This document shows, in pieces, positions 10,116 through 21,363 of a DNA stretch of 64,000 nucleotides. Below the pieces are notes generated by a model. That model was not told the DNA's origin. It did no database searches and worked only from the letters and a program-made list of their open reading frames with translations. Position 1 is the first letter of the stretch, and every line of letters starts with the position of its first letter. The position numbers and the translations under genes are program-made. The stretch is taken from assembly GCA_037176885.1 (NCBI GenBank), contig JAWWNJ010000052.1, forward strand, positions 744,001 to 808,000. The letters run 5' to 3'. The stretch is from Favolaschia claudopus (lineage: Eukaryota > Basidiomycota > Agaricomycetes > Agaricales > Mycenaceae).

Positions 10116-11030
10116 ATGGTGGCTACCTTGATCCGTAGGCTCGAAAAACCATTGCACTCGAGGAGCCACCGAAAGCCACCGGTGGCTCCCGCAATATTCA
10201 AAAGGTACATCAGCGACTCGAGGTTTCGGAAATTATCCAACTTCCCTCCACACGAGCATTGGAAAAACATTGACTTCATCCGCTTCGCTCAGTTCTTGAA
10301 TGAACTGGTGCATGGACAGTCGCGCACCCTTACCAACTCCAATAAGCGGCTGTACTGCAAACTTCCCCAGCAATTGGAGGCGCACCACAAGAAGACAATC
10401 TCGTGGAATTCTGAGAGCTCTACCCTCGCCGCCGGTCACAATTTCACCGCCCGCCAACCGTTGCTTGCGATCCTGAACTATGCTGACAATTACGCGGAGG
10501 CTCTTCCCGCAATTCCGCTGCCCGAGGCTGAAGGAGATGGGGAGCTTGACGAGTCCATTGATCGTTTGTTTTTCCTCCTGACTATTCTCGTGAATCTGCA
10601 CGCTTATCTGGTCGTTGGCTCAAAAATTTTCATTCTATTCATATTTCATGTCCTGGATTTTGTTTGAGCCCAGAGACCACGTCAATGACTCGAAACACCT
10701 TGTTGCATTGTTTTCTGCGGCCACTGTATCTTCGGCACAACCAGAAGAAGCTTCGCGCATCTCTGTATAGCGGTCTCGAGGACGCCATCTCCAATCGGGA
10801 TGATGACGTTGACTTGAACGAGCTTGGGACGCGCTTCGTGCTCCCTTCTTCATACATAGGTGGTCCGCGCCTCATGCAACAGCGCTATCAAGATGCTATG
10901 GCTATTGCGCGATATTATCGCAAGGTAGACATGTTCGCAATACTTTACTTTCCATTTCGCTTACCAGATGCTTATAGGTGGATCTTTTCATCACCGTCAC
11001 TGCCAACCCGCAATGGAAACGAGTGACACG
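10116..11030 (+). pseudogene. Helitron Rep N-terminal fragment plus unidentified upstream frame
   Basis: The 3' part (10740-11024) encodes LRASLYSGLEDAISN and PSSYIGGPRLMQQRYQDAMA, then, across an intron ending near 10977, VDLFITVTANPQW. These are hallmark blocks of Helitron_like_N, the region before the HUH nickase motif. The HUH motif itself is absent: similarity stops soon after TANPQW. The 5' part (10116-10667) is open, helical and polar but unrecognised, and the repeat at 10612-10732 lies across its end. A dead fragment is the best call. Confidence 0.7.
10612..10732 (+). repeat. Dispersed repeat R1, copy 1
   Basis: About 120 bp containing GACCACGTCAATGACTCG and TTGTTGCATTGTTTTCTGC. It matches 30266-30386 in the same orientation at roughly 85-90 percent by eye. 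It ends close to where a coding segment begins in both places. Confidence 0.7.
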
Positions 11031-11343
11031 AGTGCCTCACCGAGGGCAAGTCGCCAGTGAACCCTTTCCAACAGAGGAGTCAAATACTCCTTCAAATCCG
11101 CATTTCCGAGCCTGACGCGTACTCTGAACTTCCGCGCCGTTCTCATACTCCGAGCTTCTCTTTTCATTCTACGCCTCTACGACTTACTGGGGACATTTAC
11201 CTTCATTTTCCATACACCTTTGCCCTGTATCCACCGGAATTCCGACCCAAATTTCTGTCTACCACATCTCGGCGACACAGGCTCCGCCCATACCCGAGTC
11301 AGTAGGAGTATTCGACGCATCCGTCGCACGGATTCCCGGTGCA

Positions 11344-12510
11344 CTAGGAAGAAGACTTACAACGGACCGGGGGCATGGAGATGCGGACAAATTCGGAGTA
11401 CACCTCGGGGGTATCTTGCATGTACGGAGCCATGATCTGGGCATGCTTGCGAAGGTAGAGGAGGAAGGCATCACTAGACCATCGGCCAATGGTCCTGACG
11501 ACGTCGAAAGGTGTCCCGCGCAGCAGGTAGAACAGAGTAGCTCCAATTCGAATGCCATGACCTTGGAGAGGCTCCAGCTTTGCAGCCTTGAGAGCCTTGT
11601 GGATGCGTGCGATGAAGGCCGCCTTTGTTAGCGGTCGGCGAGAGTTCTTGTATTTGTAGGAGAACAGGTGTAGCGCGGCGGGAGGGTCGTTGATTAGCAG
11701 ATTATTCCGCAAAGCGGCCGCGGGATCAGTTGGTCCCGAATGGGCAGCGAAGTAAATGTCCTCGCCACTGGCAGATGTCTTGGTCTTGGGAAGTGCGAGA
11801 ACGGTCATCATGAGTCCCTGAGGATTTGCCTCCTCACGAACCCGGTTCCGTGAAATGTGTAACGAGGGCTTGAAGGCATTGAGAGCTTTGACGGTGAGTT
11901 CGCCTACACGAGCGCAGGAATAGAAGGCGACAGTGAGACAGGCGGCGACGGCGGCATCAAGGGGAATGCGCAAGTCGAGCTTTGAAAGAATGGCGGCGAT
12001 GATTTCGACGGTATACGGCTGGCGCTTCTTCTTCGATGCTGAGGGAGGTTGGAGTGCAATAGCGGCACGGATGAGAGTATCGACTTCTGCTTTGTTAAGA
12101 GCCCAGGATACGCCATGCAGAATGTGCCAGGCACGAACTCCGGCAACATAATTTTCGAGGGTCTTGCCAGCGTAGAGACCTGCCATGGAAGCTGCAAACG
12201 CCGCGATGAGCTGCGAGGAGGCGGGAGCACGCTCGGATTCCGGGATATTCCGAGCGTCACAAAAGCAATGGAATACGAGCAGCCCAGAACCATAGGTTTC
12301 GAGCGTGCCCTCCGCCCAGCCGTGGGACAGAATGGTATTGATGTGGAGGAGGTCGGCTGTGGGTATCGACGAGGATTTGTGAAGCTCTGCCCTTGAGCTC
12401 GAAGGTGTCCACTTGTAGAGCCGATCGCCTGCTAGGCATTTCGGTCTCAGCGAAGACGGCTTCAGTGGAATACGGTATGGCTTGGGACGCGCAGTGCTGT
12501 GCTTCAATTT
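11344..12510 (-). CDS. Tyrosine recombinase of the DIRS/Ngaro element
   Basis: The C-terminal part of a very long minus-strand frame is a tyrosine recombinase. A SAM-like N-terminal domain (HINTILSHGWAEGTLETYG...) is followed by the catalytic domain with the first arginine in YSCARVGEL, HGIRIG for the H-x-x-R pair, the tryptophan of GRWSSDAF, and the nucleophile region LLYLRKH. This enzyme inserts the circular cDNA by recombination instead of DDE integrase. The domain is in a different frame from the RNase H that precedes and overlaps it near 12515, so an intron, frameshift or separate translation is needed. The same frame stays open back to 14742 opposite the RT frame, probably from GC bias. 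Confidence 0.85.
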   Translation of the reverse strand, partial: KLKHSTARPKPYRIPLKPSSLRPKCLAGDRLYKWTPSSSRAELHKSSSIPTADLLHINTILSHGWAEGTLETYGSGLLVFHCFCDARNIPESERAPASSQLIAAFAASMAGLYAGKTLENYVAGVRAWHILHGVSWALNKAEVDTLIRAAIALQPPSASKKKRQPYTVEIIAAILSKLDLRIPLDAAVAACLTVAFYSCARVGELTVKALNAFKPSLHISRNRVREEANPQGLMMTVLALPKTKTSASGEDIYFAAHSGPTDPAAALRNNLLINDPPAALHLFSYKYKNSRRPLTKAAFIARIHKALKAAKLEPLQGHGIRIGATLFYLLRGTPFDVVRTIGRWSSDAFLLYLRKHAQIMAPYMQDTPEVYSEFVRISMPPVRCKSSS

Positions 12511-12514
12511 GGGC

Positions 12515-13078
12515 TCAATCGTGCTGGACGAACTGCGCGAGCCACGCGTCATGATCGTTGCGGTGGATGGGGCGCTGTTTTCGGGGACTGCGGGGAAGGG
12601 GAATGGCAGATGGAATGGAAGATGGCGCGTCGAAGTCGATGATGAAGGCGGAAAGCTCGGCAGGGATGGGTATTGGCGGAAGGAGGAGCGAGGCTGGACC
12701 GTATTCTCCCCGGGAGCCCTTGTCGGCTGGATTGGCATCGGTTGGGACGTAGCGACTGTGGAAAGCGACCTGGGCTGCCGCGGAGATGGAGTGCACGCGT
12801 CTGAAAACTGTGTTAACCTCTTCATTCCTGCTCCTACCGTTCCACCAGCCCTCGACGACTCCATCGTTATCTCCGTAGACGAGGACGTGACGCGGCAGGG
12901 GACCCATGGCAATGAGCGTTCGGACGAGGAGCTCGAAACCGACGGCTTCGGCCCAAGCAATGCGTCTTGCCTTTGTTTCCCAACCCGGGATGAGCCGCCA
13001 GGCCCGCCAGCGAGCGCCGATGACAATCGCGATTCCAATACCAGAGCTGGCATCGGAGAAGGCATGGACGTCGACCAC
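12515..13078 (-). CDS. RNase H domain of the DIRS/Ngaro element
   Basis: The segment carries the RNase H acidic set: FSDASSG, the glutamate in AWAEAVGFELL, YGDNDGVVEGWWNG, and DANPADKGSR. It follows the RT directly across a 48-nt intron and would degrade RNA in the hybrid. The frame closes at 12515 just before the recombinase domain. Confidence 0.8.
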   Translation of the reverse strand: MVDVHAFSDASSGIGIAIVIGARWRAWRLIPGWETKARRIAWAEAVGFELLVRTLIAMGPLPRHVLVYGDNDGVVEGWWNGRSRNEEVNTVFRRVHSISAAAQVAFHSRYVPTDANPADKGSRGEYGPASLLLPPIPIPAELSAFIIDFDAPSSIPSAIPLPRSPRKQRPIHRNDHDAWLAQFVQHD

Positions 13079-13126
13079 CTGTAAGCGTTAAGTATCATAG
13101 GACAATCAAGGAAATGGTAGAATGAC
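13079..13126 (-). other. Probable 48-nt spliceosomal intron between RT and RNase H
   Basis: On the minus strand the donor is GAG/GTCATT and the acceptor CTTACAG/GTGG, with a branch-like CTTAAC. Splicing joins ...GPCE to VVDVHAFSDAS in phase 0. The donor is atypical. Confidence 0.6.
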
Positions 13127-14866
13127 CTCGCATGGTCCTGGAATTGCCCTGGAGAGGTTCGGGCTGGATAGAACTTCGAGCCACCATTCGAGGTCATGGG
13201 CAATGGATCGTGGAGCGGAACGCGGCATGAAAGGACTATCATGGAAGTATCCGAGCATAGCTTCCAATCCGGTGATGTATGCGCGTCCGTGAGGAACAAT
13301 GAGGCAAGAGTGGATGAGCTTGCCGTGCAATTTCTCGACGTCCGATTTAATGTGCGTACGCCTCGAGCGCCATGCCAAAATAGATGCCCGGTATTTTTCA
13401 GCCTTCTCCGGAGTGAACGAGATGCGACGGGATTCCAAATCCCACAGGAGGCCAGTGAATGGGGCGCAAGACGAGAACTGGATGTCTTTGGCTCTCTTGC
13501 ACGGCATACCAAGCGGAGCGGATACGCGGTCGATGTCGTCGAAGTTGTAGCAGAAGGTAGCATCTGAGGCGTCGCGCGGGCTGGAGCCGAACAGATCTCG
13601 GATGGGGAAACGGAAGTCTTCGTCGTATTCCTCCTCGCGGCCGTCTGGCAGTTCGGCGCCCCCCCACCAAAGGCGCCCTCCGGTGTGATGGAATCCACCG
13701 TCAGGCAAAGCGGCCAGGCGGCTGGAGAGAAGAGCACGGCGTGCATTATGTTCGGGGAGGTAAATTCGAAGTATGCGGAAGAAGGCAGAATCATCGACCC
13801 ATTTGCTCGCTGGGCCGATGCCGTTTCCTGGAAGAATGTCCATAAAAGCATCTCCCACCAGGCCATATGCTCCAGCACCCGAGGACTCGCCAAAACAGAC
13901 GTTAGAGTCGACCGCGAGAACATCCTCAGCGGGAGAAAGATCGGGGCGGGAAGATAGGTCGAACAAGTCGGGAGGTAGTCGCAGGACAGTTCCGGGCCAC
14001 TGGGAGGGGTGGGTTGGAATGTTTCTGTAGGCTTCTGACACATCTCGTACTCCGATCTGCGAGCCAGGGGGGAGCATGGAAACTTTGAGGCAGGTGGCGT
14101 TGAACGTTCCCCAAGTGCAGGGAAAATCGTCAGAATTGATATGGAAATTGATGGATGTGCAGTCGTTTCGGGGAGTACGAGGGAAAGAATAGTTTTGCAC
14201 CAAACGCATTTTGTCTGAGACGTGGGGCTTTGGAACCATGGAAAGAGGAGATGATTGGAAAGGCCCGATAGCTGCTTCCAGCTGCGGACGTGAGAATGGA
14301 CCAATGTATCGATTCGCAGCGAACTCGGAGTGGATGACGTCGGCAAAGGGTTTAAGGTGGTCGGCGAGGGACTTGCTATTAGGCGGAGTGACAGTGGCTC
14401 GAATGAGAGGAATAGATATATAAAAACCGAAGCGCAGCCCATTGGGAATGGAGGGGTATCGATGCAGAAGATTGAGGTGATTGAGAGCATGCTCCCACTC
14501 GTTAGCGACAAGGGGGGTGAGCGGCTTAAAATTTCGCTCAGTAAGGGCAGCCCGAAGCTCCGTGATCGGGCGCGCCACAACCCGAGCATTCGTGGATGTG
14601 CTTTGGGCCTGTACGTCCCTTGCAGCTGTTGGAGCGCTGAAAGTCGAGGCAGATGTTGACACCATCTCGATTTGTGAGCTTCCCGCGTAGGTCTCTGTGG
14701 CACCTCGCTGCCGAGCCATTCCATAGAACGTTCGACCTGCACCGGGAGACGAACGGATGGGTCCCAAGACAGATGGCGCAGACAGTGGGCCCGCCTGCCG
14801 CGACGCCTTAAAAAACCCGCTGGTCATGGCTGTCCTCGAGCTTGGGCTGAATGTCGTTGCTCCCAT
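13127..14866 (-). CDS. Reverse transcriptase of the DIRS/Ngaro element
   Basis: A 580-residue frame from an ATG at 14866. It has the RT order of DIRS-like elements: SPLSMVPKP...MRLVQNYSFP (fingers), IGVRDVSEAYRNIPTHPSQW (motif A region), and the active-site variant KWVDDSAFF in place of YxDD. The N-terminal 150 residues are serine- and threonine-rich and may belong to a spliced gag-pol junction. The thumb segment ISFTPEKAEKY precedes the 3' intron. Confidence 0.85.
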
Positions 14867-15183
14867 AGGGGTGGAAACGGCCGGAGGTTTCAGTGTGAGT
14901 AGTGTTACGAGCGGCAGACTGGGGAGGACGGCTCTGCTTGAAATCTCGAGTGGCGGACGGAAGTCTATTATTTTCGAGTGACGTGGAAGGGCATGGCAAA
15001 GGCGGATGACGGCATTACGGCGACGCGGAGGCAGCGTGGAAGGAGCGGAGATTGCGGCAATACAGCGGAGCGGAAGAGTGCGGAGGGAGGGAAGAGTAGA
15101 AAAATAGATTAGGAGATTGCGAAGGAATTTGGGAATCAGAGGTAAAGTCAGTTTCCGATAAGATTGCGCTAGGACGATATTGC

Positions 15184-16110
15184 TTACCCGGAGAAACCTT
15201 CTGCAGATTGCTTCGACCTTTTATTTGTGAAATATTCGTCCGAGATCTCTCCTCGATGATGGGCAATGTTGAACGACTGTGACGATCCGAGCGTACGGAA
15301 CCACTCGACGCGGATTCGGTCGGCATAGATCTTGAGGATGTTTTCCCCGTCGCTTTCGATGTTGTGGAGGTCGTGTTGCTCGAGGGAGTAGAAGAACTGG
15401 GTTAGTGCTTCGACATGGATACGCGGCCACCCTGCTCGGACAATTTCCTTGATGTAGCGATTGCTTGCGAGCGAAAACTGGCGCCAGGTGAGATGCTCAT
15501 CTCGAGCCATGTTCTTGTGGGTACTAGAAGCGGGGCCAGATTGGACGGTAAGCTGGTTTCCATCATTGCGTGAGAGCTTGAGCGAGGAGATGTCATCGTT
15601 GGAGGAGAGACGGGCATCTGCTGCCTCTCTCAATCCGCCTGGGGTAAACGGCCACAAAGGGCAGTATTCACGGCGTTCGAGTTTACGCTGCGCGAAGAGG
15701 GAGATGGGAGATTCGATGAAAGCTGGCGGCGCACTGTTAACATCAAAGTCGCCCAATTTGGGTTTCTTCTTTTCCGCTTCGAGCTTTTCTTCCTCTGCAA
15801 CTCGAGCGGCCTCAGCTGCATCTTGGTCTGCTTCAAGCTGACGCTGCGCCTCCTCTGCTGCCTGAATTTGCCGATCTGTTTCCACCTGGGCGGCCCATTG
15901 TTGCTTCAGTTGGTCATTATTGGTGGTCCAAGATTCGGTTAGCTTGGCAATAGCAATGCCGTTGTCGGGGTCGATAAGTCCGCGAACATCTTTGAAGGCG
16001 TCAGACCTTAAGTCAGGGCATATGGCGGCATTGGGGTCGGATAGGAGTCGCGCTGGAGAGCCCCCGTTGGAATTAGACGACGATGGAATGGGTTGGCTGG
16101 ATGTTGACAT
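15184..16110 (-). CDS. Gag-like protein of the DIRS/Ngaro element
   Basis: A 308-residue frame starts at 16110 with a serine-rich head. It holds a coiled-coil segment of E/A/K/Q repeats (about residues 75-115) and a globular C-terminal half (YCPLWPFTP..., MARDEHLTWRQFSLASNRY...). Such proteins precede RT in fungal DIRS/Ngaro elements and are assigned as Gag by position. A GTAAGC donor near 15187 suggests splicing to further exons in 14867-15180. Confidence 0.65.
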   Translation of the reverse strand: MSTSSQPIPSSSNSNGGSPARLLSDPNAAICPDLRSDAFKDVRGLIDPDNGIAIAKLTESWTTNNDQLKQQWAAQVETDRQIQAAEEAQRQLEADQDAAEAARVAEEEKLEAEKKKPKLGDFDVNSAPPAFIESPISLFAQRKLERREYCPLWPFTPGGLREAADARLSSNDDISSLKLSRNDGNQLTVQSGPASSTHKNMARDEHLTWRQFSLASNRYIKEIVRAGWPRIHVEALTQFFYSLEQHDLHNIESDGENILKIYADRIRVEWFRTLGSSQSFNIAHHRGEISDEYFTNKRSKQSAEGFSG

Positions 16111-16517
16111 ATTAACTGATAAGAGAATAAGGAATGAAGCTCAGAGAAGTGGTGAGAGTGTATTTAGTAGCGAGTCGCCGTCGAGGAGAGAGATAGAAAT
16201 ATATTCGATCATGTCGACTACACTCGGCCACAAACCCTGTTCTGCCGATCACTCCTTCCTCGCTCAAGAACGTCAAACTCGGAATCACGCAAGCTGGCAT
16301 CGGCATTACGAAACATACTTGGCACGTGCAAATATTCCCACACGGTTCGTTTTTGTTCTCCAGATCTTCTCCCCGCTCCCTCCACTCCTTGCCATCCAGA
16401 TCGTCTCCTCGATGATTTCCGTACCGCGAACTCCCTCAACTCAGGGTCCCAAGTCCCACGACCCAGGTGCTCTCAAAATTGGTAGACTTGTATATTCTTT
16501 AAACCCCTTTTTTCTCA

Positions 16518-17445
16518 GTGGCGAGGTCCGCAGAAAACGGTTTTCCGGCAGCGATCGCTCATGTTCAAGATTCCGCCGCTTTGAAGGTCCTAGCCCTGTG
16601 TATGTCCCCTGTTAAGGACCCCGATACCACCCGTGTTGCTCAAGTTGGCTCTTGGGGGCATACGACGGAGCTCGAATACGTCAATCCAAGACATCCCTCC
16701 TTCGCCAAGTGGAAGGACGTTTCTGTCATCCGGTACCTTGTAGACACTGCAATCATCATCCCCCTAGGCGACAGCAGGTCTGACTCGTTACTGGTGGTGT
16801 GGAATAATGAAGGGACCACGACCACCGTGCCTGGAGGATACCGCGTTCCTCTTTTATGGCTTTTGCGTGTCCAATGGGAGTCTTTGAGGCTTCTGTTGAC
16901 TACTGCCGGTCCCTTGTTACTGCCGGTCCCTTGTGGCATCTCGTGAAATATGACCTGCTTCATATTGCGCGGTTGGTAACTGAGTTTCTAGAGAATGCAA
17001 GAAGCGAGCCGTGTATGAAGAGGCAATGGCGCGATCCCACGTTCGACCGCACTGTCACTCGTTTCTCCAATGGTTGGATGGGCTGTGCTGACGAGTTTGT
17101 TTGGGATTTCTTCCAAGAGTTTAGAGATGAGGAGTACAAGAATGATGTTTTGACTCGATGTGCGTCGCGTTTTAGTGATCTGACCCTTCAACTGATCAAT
17201 ATCTTAGTATGGGTGAACAAGGTCTTGAAAGGGATCCGAGGCTTCACTTTGACTGAGGTGGAGCTGTTAGAGGGTATTTCCGCCCAGCAGTTTATGGCTG
17301 GCCTGGTGCTTCGTGACACAGACGAAACGTCCGAATGGACAACTCCCAATTCACTTTTACCGGCAGACATGCTACACTTGACGCCAGTGGAGTGTACAGA
17401 TATTGGCATCCTTGACTGCAAGGAGCAGACTTTAGCAGGAGGTGT
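16518..17445 (+). other. Unidentified open segment upstream of the F-box gene
   Basis: Two overlapping frames (16518-16946 and 16856 onward) are open. The second runs without stop into the F-box gene and contains a polar helical stretch (WMGCADEFVWDFFQEFRDEEY). I recognise no domain. It could be an extra N-terminal part of the F-box protein or a separate decayed gene. Confidence 0.35.
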
Positions 17446-18453
17446 AATGCGAAAGCGCCGACAAGACGATGTCCCATCGGACAAATGTCCACTTCTTTCT
17501 CTCCCTAATGAAACGATCTCCGAAATCTTCATCCGTTTTCTGCCATTATATCCGGAACCCCCGCCAGTGGCCGGCCTCTACTCACCAATTGTCCTTACCC
17601 ACGCCTGCCACCTTCTGCGTGAGATTGCGCGCGCGACACCGGAGCTGTGGCGAGCGATTAATTTGGTTTCTTTACTCCAACAACGCGCCGGCAAAGATGC
17701 AGCATTGGCGGGACCGATGTGGCTGCGTTATTCTGGATGCCTGCCCATCTCATTGAAATATGATTGCCACTATGAAGCTATGCAGGACTCGTTAGACGGA
17801 GGCCTCCTCGCCACCCTTGCACAGTATCTCTCTCGCTTGGAGCATCTTGTGCTCTACCAGCGTAATTTACGACAGCTAGATGCAATCAGCGGACCCCTGC
17901 CTCTGCTTCGCACGCTGACCCTGGTATGCGCTCGTCCTGTTCCGGGAAGTATAGTGCCAACGACCACTGTCGCGCTTCACAGTCGCAATCTCCTCAGCTA
18001 CACTCGGTTCGCCTGGTGTTTATCAAACCCATCAATATCACCCTTCCCTGGCACCAATTGACGACTATGGAGCTAGAAGGGATCGGTTTTGATGACGCGC
18101 TAATCGCTCTTAAAGAGGCAAAGAACCTTATAACGCTCAAGCTTGATATATACCACTCTAACTCTCAGTCCGGGGGAGCTACGCTCGTCTTCAGTTTCTT
18201 GAAAACACTGCAAATCGTTCCGTACTGGGCTCAGCTCTTCCACCTCATGACGATCAGAGCTCCGGCTCTCCGCACCTTGCATATTTCAGAACATATTCTG
18301 CTTGGGGACAAATCTCAACGTATCTGCGCACTCCAGGAGTTTATCACAAGATTATGCTGTAGTCTTCACGAGCTGAAGATTAAGGACGCAAACATGTCGG
18401 AAACTACGTACCGCACCGCTTTCCCCGAGATTCAATCCATTGAAGTACTGTAG
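17446..18453 (+). CDS. F-box-like protein with LRR-type C terminus, probably frameshifted
   Basis: From MRKRRQDD at 17446 an F-box-like motif is clear: LLSLPNETISEIFIRFLP followed by LTHACHLLREIARATPELWRAI. This is the form that is massively expanded in Agaricomycetes. F-box proteins recruit substrates to SCF ubiquitin ligases. Leucine-rich repeats follow (LEHLVLYQRNLRQLD, MELEGIGFDDALIALKEAKNLITLKLDI). The frame changes near 17930-18000; a short intron or a one-base indel would both explain it. The stop TAG is at 18451-18453. Whether it is functional is uncertain. Confidence 0.6.
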
Positions 18454-18528
18454 CCTAGGGACGTATGTCTTGCCTCATGTAGTTCATAGAGACCTCTCTC
18501 AGCTTCCAGCTTTTGATACAATACCAAC

Positions 18529-18990
18529 TCAACGCGCATACCTGTCGGTGCGCAAAGGATATCGCGGGATCGCAGTGACGGCCTGGTGCGGAGTCAGTAT
18601 CGGGGATGGAGGGGAAGCAATAAACACACACCATTCAGATGATACCGTCGAAGAGGAGATACTGTTGGGCGACATCAGTGAGAAACTTCGAAGTCGAAAG
18701 TTTTTCAGTTCCTGGGGGTGGACAGCTGCTTTGAGGTCAGCATTGAACTCTTGGCGTATGGCGGATTGTCTCCAAGGGATATCTTCGCGCAGCGAGCTCG
18801 GTAGCTGGTCGAGAGGGGTGATGTCGATACCCCGGGCGGCGCGTTTTGCCTCCACGTCAGCACGCTCGTTTCCGAGGATGTCTAAATGTCCGGGAGCCCA
18901 GCGCACAGTTATTTGGATGTTTGGGTGGACTCGGAGGAGGTGTTTGACAGCACCATGCCATAGGTCCCAGATCCAACCGACTCCGAACAA
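18529..18990 (-). pseudogene. LINE-type RNase H fragment
   Basis: The motif ITVRWAPGHLDILGNERADV with following AKRAARG is the C-terminal end of RNase HI as found downstream of reverse transcriptase in non-LTR retrotransposons. Nothing of the RT is adjacent. After about 60 residues no further domain is recognisable. Confidence 0.75.
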
Positions 18991-19044
18991 ACAAGGTACA
19001 AACAGACATTTGTTTGGTGGGATTTTCCGGTCACCAAATTATCC

Positions 19045-19081
19045 AAACTCAGATCGACCGGTCTCTCTGTGAACGATTACT
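19045..19081 (-). repeat. Fragment of the TAG-element terminus
   Basis: Thirty-four bases (19045-19078) are identical to part of the right TIR of the 6.3-kb element (8560-8593), including the GACCGGTCTCTCTGTGAACG hairpin arm. The next three bases are CTA-like (ACTA at 19078-19081), so it could be the end of a related copy. No partner end or target duplication was found. Confidence 0.6.
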
Positions 19082-19933
19082 AAACGCTATTCTCCCAACA
19101 CTGGAGCGCATGCCGTAACCATCAATCCGTGATCTCCGCTGTCAGGGAACTTCCGTAGACTGCTCGAAACGTCTAAGTCCACCACCTTTCACAATTCAAC
19201 TGCATAGGATAACAAATGAAACTTGAGGAGGGGGCTCGAATCCTCTGAGAACAGTTAAAAACTCCGGCACAATCTCGGTTATGGCTCAGATCGATGAAAA
19301 ACAACAATATTGGAGGGGATGTGTCTCATATGGTCGGTGACTCGGTGATGTTCATCATTTTGCTGGCCCGACAACTGGTACAAGCCGGACAACTTGGAAA
19401 TAAGGGCTCTGCAAGGTATACTAAAAACACTATGGACTACCAGACGTAGATTTGATATATACTTAGCTCTGTTCAATCTTTGACGCCGCTACATTTACTG
19501 TATATTGCATGTCGGACCTTACTACTCGCGTATTTGCAAAAGATGGAAATATTTGTGTCGGCCAACGGGTTGGCCAGCAATAACTGCCCGGAGGAAAGCA
19601 GTCTCTCCCGCGGCCGTCTGAAGGGCACCTGAATCCATAGGCTGATTATTGAGATGATGGCAATAATATAGGGGACATGTAGAGATAACACATGCGATAA
19701 CATAATATAGGCCGCATCCATCTGTTTGTCCAGATTTTCTATCTCTTAGGGCTCGGCACCGTACCAGTATTAGGGCCTGACTTGGATGACCGTGTGGATG
19801 GACGCTGCACTGGATGACAGTTGATGGATGTGGATACAGCTGTTTTCTGGTAATTGTCCGGTCTTTGATGAGGTGGAAACTTTTGAAGTTGTTTACCTAC
19901 GTATACGCCCTCAAGCAATCCACACGAGGAACC

Positions 19934-20254
19934 AGGGCCAATGATAATACGGGTGAAGGTGATGCAAATCCTGACCGAAACCGGAGATTTTTGCGATTTG
20001 GCCTGTTCAAAATCCTGACTTTTTAGGCTTGTTTTTGCGCGTCGGCCTGGTCTGAATCCTGACCGAAACCGCGACAGCGGAGAAATTCTTTCAGAAAATG
20101 CCTCCGAAATGGCCCGATTTGAGCCGAAAATTGGCCTGATGCCATAATCCAGACTTTTTGGACCAAATTATGGGTCTAGACCTGTATGAATCCTGGGATC
20201 TGTCCTGACTTTTTGGCTGCCAGAAAATCTTTTACGGGGATTATCATTGGCCCT
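19934..20254. mobile_element. hAT-like MITE, 321 bp
   Basis: TIRs AGGGCCAATGATAAT and ATTATCATTGGCCCT are perfect inverses. The flanks carry the 8-bp duplication GAGGAACC (19926-19933 and 20255-20262), the TSD length of hAT elements. The interior has repeated short motifs such as AATCCTGACCGAAACC. No coding capacity. Confidence 0.85.
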
Positions 20255-20262
20255 GAGGAACC

Positions 20263-21363
20263 TCTGTCGCCCAGCATGGGAACCAGGTCACAGTTAACGT
20301 CTGGGTTACCGAGACAGCGAAGGCAGAATAAATTTCGTTGAGCTGTGGATTTCAGTGTCTGAGCTGGGCCCGGCTTAAGTTAACAACGACAAGAGATTTT
20401 AGCCTTATGGGTGTTAAATCATTTTGAGCACTGCCATCACAATCGGCCTGAGGGGGATTGAGTCCCGAATTAATACAAATCTTTGCTAATGTGTACCCCA
20501 TTGGTCCCCCGAATTCAAAATGTCGTTTCTATGCTCGCCTTCGTGCACTGCCTGGGCGCAGTGTTTCAAGTGCTGGAGCAATCTCGTAGGAGTTGCCGTT
20601 GATCTGAAAATTTGAAATGGAGCACGCATGAGCCTTAGGCACTTGTTCACGCGCAGGAGAAGTCTCGGAGGTGTTGCCATTGATAATATAGTCCGCCCCG
20701 ATCACACTCGTAGGGTGTTTGTAGAAAAGCTTCGAGTTGAAAATGAGTAATAGAATTCTGAGCATCCCTTTGACTCGGACCAGTATCCTTGCTCAATTCA
20801 GTGAACCTAGCACACGCCAGATTACAGCCGGAAGAATTCAGTGATCATAGGCACTCAGCATGCCCATAGAATTGACTGAACTTGAATGATGTTTTCAAGT
20901 TTCAAGATTCCCAACAACATTGAACAGATCTAGAGACCAAGTTTTGCTGTGCATTCAGCACTCGTAGGCAGTTCATTTTCTCATAGTAGACTAGAGACTA
21001 CTTCTCCGGTCAATAGGATTAATATTTGCTATACCACCTGGCTGATGGACTTATCAAAATTTGGTTGGTTGTTGCATCATGAAATTCATGATGGTTTGTC
21101 GTGAATTCACTATTCACAAAAAATGGGTTTCTGAGCGTGTTGAAACCCACCTTGAATTTCATGATGTGGTTCATGACACACATCATGGAACTGAATTTCA
21201 AAACAAAATACTTTGCACAGTGTAAGTTACGACAGGAATTCAGCATTCCCAGAAAAATCTTTCCTGGGTCAGACTTTGAGCGATCGAGTCGGAGAACAAT
21301 AGGGCTCTCGGCCCCGAGTCAAGCCTTGCTCCAAATAAATCTCGGGGCATATTATCATCCCAT
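20263..21363. other. Intergenic, no gene; small AT-rich inverted repeats
   Basis: No convincing coding segment. Between about 21075 and 21225 the phrase GAATTTCATGATG and its inverse recur several times and would form hairpins. This may be a worn MITE, but clear ends were not found. Confidence 0.4.

Larger units (their letters stand above)
11344..16110 (-). mobile_element. DIRS/Ngaro-type tyrosine-recombinase retrotransposon
   Basis: A coherent minus-strand order gag - RT - RNase H - tyrosine recombinase spans 4.8 kb. That order, with no integrase, no protease and no visible DNA methyltransferase domain, fits the Ngaro branch of DIRS-like elements known from fungi such as Coprinopsis. The split or inverted terminal repeats expected of the group were not resolved, so the limits given are those of the coding part. 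It may be close to intact apart from possible frame changes. Confidence 0.85.

Noticed and set aside
11344..14742. A single 1132-residue minus-strand protein
   Set aside because: Only its last 380 residues resemble a protein (the tyrosine recombinase). The rest is serine-rich frame opposite or beside the real RT and RNase H frames.
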